DNA of 5,890 nucleotides. Source: an uncultured Gemmatimonadota bacterium (GTDB lineage Bacteria; Gemmatimonadota; Gemmatimonadetes; Gemmatimonadales; Gemmatimonadaceae). Within the stretch, counting starts at the first letter, position 1. Each line of letters opens with the position of its first letter. Under the pieces are notes generated by a model that did not search any database, was not told the DNA's origin, and saw only the letters and a program-made list of their open reading frames with translations. Below, piece after piece: positions 1-5,674 of this stretch. The stretch is taken from NCBI GenBank assembly GCA_903906325.1, contig CAIVJV010000252.1, forward strand, positions 1 through 5,890. The letters are read 5' to 3'. A program made the translations under genes and the position numbers.

Positions 1-878
1 GACGCGACCACCGGCGTGCCACAGGCCTCGGCCTCGACATTGGTGAGGCCCCATCCCTCTTTGGGTGAGGCGAGGGCCACGGCCCAGGCGCGACGGAGCA
101 AGGCGAGCTTCTCCTCCTCGGTGATGAAGCCAAGGAAACGCACGCGCTCGGTGAGGTCAAGCGAGGCGATGAGGCGCTCGAGCGCTGGGCGATAGTCCCC
201 CGCCCCCGCGATCTCGAGCACCGCCCCGGGGGCGGTGACACGCGCGAAGGCCCGGATCACCTGATCGACACCCTTGTACTTCTTGAGCCGACCGAGATAC
301 GCGAAGGTCGGTGTCGCAGCGCGCTGTGTCGGATCGGGCGTGTAATAGTCGCTGGAGACCCCCGGTGGGATGACCACCACCTGGTCGCGCGGGATCCCGC
401 GATCGACGAGATCGTCGGCGGTGCTCTCGCTGATCGCCTGGAACGGCACGCCCCGATACATCACGGGGATAGGACGTTCGCTCAGCCAGACCGCGGTGGC
501 GAGCACGGGGTTCAACTCCTGGAAGGCCGCCCCCCCGAAGAGGTGCGGGATCACCGCGACGACGCGCCGCGCCCCCCACCGCGTGGTATAGAGCGGGATC
601 TTGTTGATGTCCTCATAGAGGAGATCGAAGTCGCGCGCCCGAAGGTGACGCGCCCAGTAGCGCCGCGCATGGAAGGGGAAGGTCTGCCGAGTCCCCACGC
701 GATGGATCTCGACACCGTTCCGCGTGGCGCGCGGCGGACACCCCGGCCATCCCCCGCAGAGGAGGACGACCTCATGGCCCCACGAGGCGAGCCGTTCCAG
801 GATCTCCTGCAGGTGGATCTCCGCCCCACCACCGAGCGGATTCTCCAGATCCTGCCAGTTGACGGCGAGCAGTCTCAC
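1..878 (-). CDS. GT4-family glycosyltransferase (3' end outside window)
   Basis: Probable retaining glycosyltransferase with a GT-B fold, moving a sugar from a nucleotide-sugar donor, most likely in the synthesis of a surface polysaccharide or glycolipid. The 292 visible residues cover the N-terminal acceptor domain and most of the C-terminal donor domain. The N-terminus (MRLLAVNWQD, then GGGAEIHL at 16-23) is the usual first strand and glycine-rich loop. GRLKKYKG (196-203) supplies the Arg and Lys that contact donor phosphates in this family. EGWGLTNVE (274-282) is the E-x7-E motif, followed by ACGTPV. The donor and acceptor cannot be read from sequence. The start is a GTG at 876-878 that overlaps the nusB stop as GTGA, which suggests translational coupling; no Shine-Dalgarno is seen. 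The gene is open at the left edge, so roughly the last quarter is missing. The fold and family are secure, the specific function is not. Confidence 0.9.
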   Translation of the reverse strand, partial: MRLLAVNWQDLENPLGGGAEIHLQEILERLASWGHEVVLLCGGWPGCPPRATRNGVEIHRVGTRQTFPFHARRYWARHLRARDFDLLYEDINKIPLYTTRWGARRVVAVIPHLFGGAAFQELNPVLATAVWLSERPIPVMYRGVPFQAISESTADDLVDRGIPRDQVVVIPPGVSSDYYTPDPTQRAATPTFAYLGRLKKYKGVDQVIRAFARVTAPGAVLEIAGAGDYRPALERLIASLDLTERVRFLGFITEEEKLALLRRAWAVALASPKEGWGLTNVEAEACGTPVVA

Positions 879-1297
879 GCGAGACTGCCGATCCGTCGTG
901 CGAGCGCGTCGAGGACGCCGTTCACGAAGCGCGCCGCCGTCTCCGTGCCGTAGCGCTCGGCGAGCCGCACCGCCTCCTGGATCACGACACGCGGCGGGGT
1001 GCCACCCTGGAGCAACTCCGCGGCCGCGATGCGAAGCACCGAGCGCTCGATGTGCCCGAGGCGGTCGAGTCGCCAATTGGTCGTCACCTCCCCGAGCTCG
1101 GCATCGATCTCCGGTTGCTCGGCGACGATCCGCATCACGAGGGCCTCGGCGAAGGCGCGTTCCTCCGGGGTGATCGCGAGGTCGTCCCAGACGTGCATCG
1201 CGACCCGTGAGAGATCGGCGTCGCCCCCGCGCACATCCCACGCATAGACCGCCTGCAAGGCGCGCGTGCGCCCACGCGTCTCAAGCCGTGCCGGCAT
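875..1297 (-). CDS. nusB: Transcription antitermination factor NusB
   Basis: NusB binds boxA RNA together with NusE (ribosomal protein S10) and takes part in antitermination on rRNA operons. The 140-residue product is of normal length for this small all-helical protein. The N-terminus has the basic RNA-binding pattern (RGRTRALQAVYAWDV, 8-22). NWRLDRLGHIERSVLRIAAAELL (in 74-96) and VVIQEAVRLAERYG, then FVNGVLDAL (104-132), match the conserved C-terminal helices. In-frame ATGs also lie at 1301-1303 and 1310-1312, and the frame stays open further upstream inside ribH. I chose the ATG at 1295-1297 because GGAGG at 1304-1308 sits 6 nt before it, whereas it abuts the 1303 start. The gene overlaps the 3' end of ribH by 17 nt in another frame. 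ribH-nusB adjacency is common in bacteria and supports the call. Confidence 0.95.
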   Translation of the reverse strand: MPARLETRGRTRALQAVYAWDVRGGDADLSRVAMHVWDDLAITPEERAFAEALVMRIVAEQPEIDAELGEVTTNWRLDRLGHIERSVLRIAAAELLQGGTPPRVVIQEAVRLAERYGTETAARFVNGVLDALARRIGSLA

Positions 1298-1781
1298 CGC
1301 CATCCTCCGCATCGGCGAGGTCGAGCCGGCCGAAGAGGTCGGCCATCTCGAGCACCGCGAGGGTGGCATCCCAACCCTTGTTGCCATGCGCCCCACCCGC
1401 CCGCGCCTCGGCCTGCTCCATCGTGTCGCAGGTGAGGAGCCCGAACCCGATCGGGACCCCGAACTCCCCCTGCAGCAACGCGAGCCCGCGTGAGGCCTCG
1501 CCCGCGACGAAGTCGAAGTGTGGCGTGTCCCCGCGCACGACGGCGCCGAGGGCGACACAGGCATCGTAGCGCTCGGTCTGGAGCGCCCGCGCGACTGCTG
1601 GCGGGAGCTCCCACGCACCCGGCACACGCACCACATCCACATCCTCGAGCCGCATCCCGTGCTTGAGGCAGGCGTCGAGCGCCCCATCCACGAGCCGGTC
1701 GGTGATCGACTCGTTGAAGCGCGCGGCGACGATGACGAGACGCTTCCCCGCGCCGTCCGGCATCCCGATGAATTCCGCCAT
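1281..1781 (-). CDS. ribH: 6,7-dimethyl-8-ribityllumazine synthase
   Basis: Condenses 5-amino-6-ribitylamino-uracil with 3,4-dihydroxy-2-butanone 4-phosphate to give 6,7-dimethyl-8-ribityllumazine, the penultimate step to riboflavin. The enzymes are cytosolic and form pentamers or 60-subunit shells. The 166 residues match the family length with a slightly long, acidic C-terminus. RFN (21-23) and PGAWELP (54-60) are the substrate-pocket motifs. GDTPHFDFV (84-92) carries the conserved His, H88, next to the phosphate-binding region. LTCDTMEQAEARAGG and GNKG (116-136) form the conserved C-terminal part. The ATG overlaps the ribBA stop by one base (TGATG) and has a weak TGAGGG seven bases upstream, so it should be translated in step with ribBA. 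No key residue is missing. Confidence 0.97.
   Translation of the reverse strand: MAEFIGMPDGAGKRLVIVAARFNESITDRLVDGALDACLKHGMRLEDVDVVRVPGAWELPPAVARALQTERYDACVALGAVVRGDTPHFDFVAGEASRGLALLQGEFGVPIGFGLLTCDTMEQAEARAGGAHGNKGWDATLAVLEMADLFGRLDLADAEDGDAGTA
1304..1308 (-). promoter_or_regulatory. Shine-Dalgarno of nusB
   Basis: GGAGG on the minus strand, 6 nt before the ATG at 1297 and inside the end of ribH. It decides between three closely spaced in-frame ATG codons in favour of 1297. Confidence 0.7.
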
Positions 1782-2986
1782 CAGACCGCCCTCAGGTGGC
1801 CGAGCTTGGTGCGCTTGGTCTCGAGGTACTCGGCATTCTCCGCCGTCGCCGGGGAGACGATCGGCACGCGCTCGCCAAGCGAGATACCGTACCCTTCCAG
1901 GCCCACGAGCTTGCGCGGATTGTTGGTGATCGGTCGGATCGAGGTGACCCCGAGGTCGAGGAGGATCTGCGCGCCGATCCCGTAGTTCCGGAGGTCGGGG
2001 GCGAAACCGAGCCTCTCGTTCGCCTCCACCGTGTCGGCGCCCGCATCCTGGAGCGCGTACGCCTTCAGCTTGTTGAGGAGCCCGATCCCCCGCCCCTCTT
2101 GATCGAGATAGACGATCACGCCGGCGCCGGCCGCGACGACGAGCCGCATCGCCTCATGCAGCTGCCAGTGACAATCGCAGCGCATCGAGTGGAAGGTGTC
2201 ACCGGTGAGGCACTTGGAGTGCATGCGGACGAGGACATCGGACGCGCCCGCGACCTCCCCGTAGACCAACGCGACATGCTCGCGCGCATCGACATCGTTC
2301 CGATAGCCCACGAGCCGGAAGGTGCCGAACTCGGTCGGGAGGCGGACATCGGCCTCCCGGTGGACGAGCCGTTCATGCTGCAAGCGATAGGCGACGAGCT
2401 GGGCGACGGTGATGAAGGTGAGCCCATGCGTCTGCGCGAAGCGCTCGAGGTCGGGACGCCGCGCCGAGGCGCCTTCGCCGGTGAGGATCTCGCAGATCAC
2501 GCCGGCGGGCCGCAGCCCCGCGAGGCGCATGAGATCGACGGCGGCCTCGGTGTGTCCCACACGCTGGAGCACCCCGCCCTCGCGCGCGCGGAGCGGATGG
2601 ACATGGCCGGGGCGGCGCAGGTCGCTCGGCCGCGTGGTGGCCGCCGCGAGGAGGCGGATCGTCGTCGCCTGATCCGACGCGCTGATCCCCGTCGTCACGC
2701 CGTGCGATGGGGCCGCATCGACGGTCACGGTATAGGCGGTGCGGAGCGCGTCGGTGTTCTCCGCGCCCATCGGGGGGAGATCGAGCTCCGCGACACGCTC
2801 CGGCGAGAGCGCCACGCAGATCATCCCCTTCGCTTCCATGAGGAAGTTCACCATCTGCGGCGTGATGCACTCCGCCGCGCCGATGAGGTCCCCCTCGTTC
2901 TCGCGATCCTCGTCGTCGGCGACGACGATGAACTTGCCCTGCCGCAGGTCCTCGAGGGCCTGCTCAATGGTCCCGAACATGGTCAC
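1781..2986 (-). CDS. ribBA: Bifunctional DHBP synthase / GTP cyclohydrolase II
   Basis: Starts both branches of riboflavin synthesis in one 401-residue chain. The N-terminal half (about 1-203) is 3,4-dihydroxy-2-butanone-4-phosphate synthase, acting on ribulose 5-phosphate. It shows DDEDRENEGDL (24-34), the acidic Mg-binding loop; TTGISASDQATTI (98-110); RPGHVHPL (125-132); GHTEAAVD (144-151); and GVICE ending at E166. The C-terminal half (about 205-401) is GTP cyclohydrolase II, opening GTP. It has the three zinc cysteines C259, C270 and C272 in CLTGDTFHSMRCDC, then EGRGIGLLNK (297-306) and the TNNPRK and GYG motifs (354-367). Both halves keep their key residues. The start taken is a GTG that overlaps the ribE stop as GTGA; an ATG two codons later (2978-2980) is an equally possible start. 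No Shine-Dalgarno is visible, so coupling to ribE is likely. Confidence 0.97.
   Translation of the reverse strand: MTMFGTIEQALEDLRQGKFIVVADDEDRENEGDLIGAAECITPQMVNFLMEAKGMICVALSPERVAELDLPPMGAENTDALRTAYTVTVDAAPSHGVTTGISASDQATTIRLLAAATTRPSDLRRPGHVHPLRAREGGVLQRVGHTEAAVDLMRLAGLRPAGVICEILTGEGASARRPDLERFAQTHGLTFITVAQLVAYRLQHERLVHREADVRLPTEFGTFRLVGYRNDVDAREHVALVYGEVAGASDVLVRMHSKCLTGDTFHSMRCDCHWQLHEAMRLVVAAGAGVIVYLDQEGRGIGLLNKLKAYALQDAGADTVEANERLGFAPDLRNYGIGAQILLDLGVTSIRPITNNPRKLVGLEGYGISLGERVPIVSPATAENAEYLETKRTKLGHLRAV
1789..1794 (-). promoter_or_regulatory. Weak Shine-Dalgarno of ribH
   Basis: TGAGGG on the minus strand, inside the last codons of ribBA and 7 nt before the ribH ATG. It is an imperfect match, and with the TGATG overlap it may mainly help re-initiation. 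Confidence 0.45.
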
Positions 2987-3579
2987 TGGGTGAGGAGGGG
3001 CGCCGCGAGGCGCTTGAGATGTTTGGCGAGGAGGTCGCCCTCCAGGTGCACGCGATCCCCCACCGCGAGGGTGCTGAAGGTCGTGTGCCGCCAGGTGTGG
3101 TCGATGATGGAGAGCTGCAGGACGCCGGGCGCCGGCAGCGCGTTGACGGTGAGGCTCACCCCGTCGACGGCGATGCTCCCGAGCGGGACCAAGAGCTCGT
3201 CGATGGTCGGCGGGACCGCGACGTCGATCAGCCAGGCATCACCGCGCTGCGCCACCTGCCGCACCTCGCCGACCCCATCGACATGCCCCTGCACGATGTG
3301 CCCGCCGAGGCGATCGCCGACGGCCAGGGCACGCTCGAGGTTGAGGCGAGTCCCGACGGTCCACTCCCCGATGGTGGTGCGCTCCAGGGTGGTCACCACC
3401 GCCGCGACAGCGTACCATCCCGCCCCATGCCGGATCACCGTGAGGCAGGCCCCGTTGCAGGCGATGCTCTCCCCGTCGGTCAGTCCCTCATAGGGCGCCG
3501 CGATCACGAGCTCACGCCCGGCCTCCGTCGTGGAGACCTCGCGCACCGTACCGACCGCCGTGATGAGCCCTGTGAACAT
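2983..3579 (-). CDS. ribE: Riboflavin synthase (alpha subunit)
   Basis: Converts two molecules of 6,7-dimethyl-8-ribityllumazine to riboflavin and the pyrimidine intermediate; normally a cytosolic trimer. The 198-residue length is typical. It is an internal duplication of two lumazine-binding barrels: MFTGLI opens the first (1-about 90), and GGHIVQGHVDGVG (92-104) opens the second. GESIACNGACLTV (36-48) holds the conserved Cys at 45 and its repeat equivalent is GSIAVDGVSLTV (134-145). DLLAKHLKRL (182-191) is the usual C-terminal trimerisation helix. Two departures from the common pattern are noted: the first-repeat ETL is TTL (64-66), and there is an extra Cys at 41. The ATG lies 18 nt after ribD, with no visible Shine-Dalgarno; MFTG at the N-terminus is diagnostic and fixes the start. 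The symbol is ribE in most bacteria and ribC in E. coli. Confidence 0.96.
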   Translation of the reverse strand: MFTGLITAVGTVREVSTTEAGRELVIAAPYEGLTDGESIACNGACLTVIRHGAGWYAVAAVVTTLERTTIGEWTVGTRLNLERALAVGDRLGGHIVQGHVDGVGEVRQVAQRGDAWLIDVAVPPTIDELLVPLGSIAVDGVSLTVNALPAPGVLQLSIIDHTWRHTTFSTLAVGDRVHLEGDLLAKHLKRLAAPLLTQ

Positions 3580-3597
3580 GGTGAGACGCGGGTGGAA

Positions 3598-4659
3598 TCA
3601 GCGAGCGGACGACGCCGCAGGGGCGTAGACGGTCATCTGGTCGTGCCCGAAGGCCCGCTCCGTGACCACCTGCCACCGCCCCGGGAGCTCCCCGGGTGCC
3701 GTGGCGTCCAGCTCGACCCCGCCGAAGGCGGCGAGGGCCCCGGCCCCGAGCAGGACCGGCGCCCGAAAGATAACGAGGCGGTCGACCAATCCAGCGGTCA
3801 GGAGCTCCCCCGCCAGGCCAGCCCCCCCCTCGACCAGGAGGTGGCGGATCCCCTCGTGGCGGAGCACCGCGAGCTGCGCCTCGAGCGTCGGGGCCGTGAA
3901 CCGTCGGACCCCGGGGAGTTCGGTCTCACCGGGCCCCCGGGACATCACCCACGTGGGGACTCGCCGGGCGGTCTTCACCAGGGCAGCAGAGCGCGGCACC
4001 CGGTCCGCCTCCCCGAACACGATCCGCGTCGGCGCCTGCCGAGGCCGGCGCCCTGAGCGCACCGTCAGCGTCGGATCGTCGGCGAGGACCGTCCCCAGCC
4101 CCACCGCGATCGCATCGGCGTTCGCACGCATCCGATGCACCTCCCGCATCGCCTCCGGCCCCGTCAGCTGCAGCCGGCTCCGGTCCCGCGGGGCGAGCAT
4201 CGCATCCATCGAGACCGCGAGCTTGAGCGTGACGAAGGGGCGATCGGCGTGGTGTTGGGCAAAGAGAAAGGGCGCGTTGAGCTCCGCCGCCGCCTCGGCC
4301 TCGACCCCCTCGGTGACGGCGATCCCCGCAGCCCGCAGCCGGTCGACCCCACCCTGCGCCACCGGATTGGGGTCGCGGACGGGGATGATCACCCGCCGGA
4401 CCCCCGCGGCGATCACCGCCTCCGTACACGGCGGCGTGCGCCCGTGATGATTGCAGGGTTCGAGCGAGACGTACAGGTCGGCCCCACGCGCGCGATCCCC
4501 TGCGGCAGTGAGGGCCACCACCTCGGCGTGCGGCCCGCCCAGCTCGGCGTGCCACCCCTCACCGACGACCTCACCCCCCTGAACGACGACGGCGCCGACC
4601 ATGGGGTTCGGCGCCGTCCACCCCCACCCGCGTCGCGCCAACCGCAGGGCGCGACGCAT
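3598..4659 (-). CDS. ribD: Bifunctional pyrimidine deaminase/reductase RibD
   Basis: Carries out the second and third steps of the GTP branch: deamination of the diaminopyrimidine ribosyl phosphate, then NADPH-dependent reduction of the ribose. The N-terminal deaminase domain (about 1-140) has APNPMVGAVVV (16-26) and the zinc site HAE (44-46) plus PCNHHGRTPPC (68-78), with H44, C69, C78 and catalytic E46 intact. The reductase domain (about 141-353) has LKLAVSMDA (145-153), DAIAVGLGTVLADDPTLTVR (182-201) and LLVEGGAGLAGELL (274-287). The usual SLDG(K/R) reads SMDAM here, and the usual SxWIT reads RLQLT. Length from this ATG is 353 residues. Codons before the ATG still read DAAW, which fits the family's first helix, so the true start may lie upstream, possibly at a CTG at 4708-4710. 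No Shine-Dalgarno precedes the ATG. Confidence 0.95.
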   Translation of the reverse strand: MRRALRLARRGWGWTAPNPMVGAVVVQGGEVVGEGWHAELGGPHAEVVALTAAGDRARGADLYVSLEPCNHHGRTPPCTEAVIAAGVRRVIIPVRDPNPVAQGGVDRLRAAGIAVTEGVEAEAAAELNAPFLFAQHHADRPFVTLKLAVSMDAMLAPRDRSRLQLTGPEAMREVHRMRANADAIAVGLGTVLADDPTLTVRSGRRPRQAPTRIVFGEADRVPRSAALVKTARRVPTWVMSRGPGETELPGVRRFTAPTLEAQLAVLRHEGIRHLLVEGGAGLAGELLTAGLVDRLVIFRAPVLLGAGALAAFGGVELDATAPGELPGRWQVVTERAFGHDQMTVYAPAASSAR

Positions 4660-4706
4660 CCAGGCCGCGTCGCGCAGGCCCGGTGGGGGAGCGAGGTCGT
4701 GGCGCG

Positions 4707-5657
4707 TCAGAGGCTGAAGCGCGCGCCGAGCGACGCGAAGTAGCGCTTCTTCGTGAGATTGCTGTCGAAGGGGTTGAGGAGGTTGAGATCCCCACCCGAG
4801 GTCTGCCCGACCTCCGCCACGACCTTCACGAGGAGCAGGTTGAGCCCGAGCGAACCATAGAGGGTGTTCTGCTTCTCGGTGAGCTTGGAATTCGCGGTGA
4901 TCGATCCAAGGGCCCCGACGGTGCCGCCGAGACGAGCGGTCGCGTCATAGGTCTCCTGCCCATAGCCGACCGCGGCCTGCAGCATGAGGAGGTTCTTCTG
5001 GGCCGCGATGCGCCACGAGGTGGACCCTACCTTGTAATTCGAGAGGGACATCGTCGCGTCCTTCGCCTTCACGGCGACATCCATCGAGGGGAGATCACGC
5101 TTCAGGATGGAGAGGGCGACGCCCGGGACGATCAGCGACTGCTCGAGGATCCCGATGCGGAGGCCGTACCCGAGCTGGTACTGGGCGCTCGGGGTGACCT
5201 TGAGCGACGAGATGTCGAGGTTCGGGACATAGGTCGCGCTCGCCAGCACATCGACGCCACCGACCTTGGTGACCCCGAGCTTGAACCCCTCGAAGACGCC
5301 GACGGCGGCATCAAGGGTCGGGAGGGCGATGAGTTCCCCGTTGGCGGCGAGCTTGGCAGCGGTCGAGGTGGCCCCGGCCACGGTCGCGTTCTTCGGATCC
5401 GGGAGCCGGCTGAAGACGGCGTTCACTCGCCCCGCCACGGCGAAGTGCGGGAAGCCGCCGAGGGTGGTCCCGAGGCCGAGGGTATGACTCCCCCCAGTGA
5501 TTGCCCCCGCGAGCTGCGAGGAGAGGGAGGAGAAGACGTCGGAGAGGCTGTTGCAGGCCACCGAGGTCGCGCCAGCGCACCCCGTGGTGGTGGTCTGCGC
5601 GGCCGCCGGGGCGGCGAGGGCAACGAGGGCGAGCGAAGCGACGACGAGGCGACGCAT
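4707..5657 (-). CDS. Secreted, probable outer-membrane beta-barrel protein
   Basis: I do not recognise this 316-residue protein and give it no function. It has a clear Sec signal peptide: basic MRR, a hydrophobic stretch at 4-16 and cleavage expected after APAAA, before Q21. The mature part is rich in Gly, Ser, Thr, Ala and Val, with alternating polar and apolar stretches that look like beta strands. Examples are HFAVAGRVNAVF (71-82), YQLGYGLRIGIL (160-171), LQAAVGYGQETY (226-237), LYGSLGLNLLLVKVVAEVG (266-284) and the final RYFASLGARFSL. The ending is close to the aromatic C-terminal signature of outer-membrane barrels, though the last residue is Leu with Phe at -2. Two cysteines (27, 35) near the N-terminus could form a disulfide. 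A strong AAGGAGT precedes the ATG by 8 nt. It sits 17 nt after purM and 47 nt before ribD in the same direction. A soluble periplasmic beta protein is possible. Confidence 0.85.
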   Translation of the reverse strand: MRRLVVASLALVALAAPAAAQTTTTGCAGATSVACNSLSDVFSSLSSQLAGAITGGSHTLGLGTTLGGFPHFAVAGRVNAVFSRLPDPKNATVAGATSTAAKLAANGELIALPTLDAAVGVFEGFKLGVTKVGGVDVLASATYVPNLDISSLKVTPSAQYQLGYGLRIGILEQSLIVPGVALSILKRDLPSMDVAVKAKDATMSLSNYKVGSTSWRIAAQKNLLMLQAAVGYGQETYDATARLGGTVGALGSITANSKLTEKQNTLYGSLGLNLLLVKVVAEVGQTSGGDLNLLNPFDSNLTKKRYFASLGARFSL

Positions 5658-5665
5658 GAGGACGG

Positions 5666-5672
5666 ACTCCTT
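5666..5672 (-). promoter_or_regulatory. Strong Shine-Dalgarno of the barrel-like protein gene
   Basis: AAGGAGT on the minus strand, 8 nt before the ATG at 5657 and wholly inside the 17-nt gap after purM. It is the best ribosome-binding site in the window and fixes the start of this gene. Confidence 0.85.
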
Positions 5673-5674
5673 GG

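Noticed and set aside
1298..1687. N-terminal extension of the nusB frame to a 270-residue product
   Set aside because: The extra part lies inside ribH in another frame, is Arg/Ser-rich and is unlike any NusB N-terminus. A GGAGG 6 nt before the ATG at 1297 marks the real start.
1796..3493. 565-codon open frame on the plus strand opposite ribBA and ribE
   Set aside because: It is antisense to two genes with complete family motifs. Long opposite-strand frames are expected in GC-rich coding DNA, and its composition (rich in Arg, Asp, Glu, Gly) has no recognisable domain.
3019..4056. 345-codon open frame on the plus strand opposite ribE and ribD
   Set aside because: Shadow of two well-supported genes; no motif of its own.
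4660..4706. Possible terminator or promoter in the 47-nt gap before ribD
   Set aside because: No stem followed by a U-run, and no recognisable -35/-10 pair. The bases read as plausible RibD N-terminal codons instead.
4571..4795. Short minus-strand frame bridging the barrel gene and ribD, considered as evidence of a ribD frameshift
   Set aside because: It is in a different frame from ribD, has a low-complexity Arg/Ser composition, and ribD reads through all its motifs without needing a frameshift.
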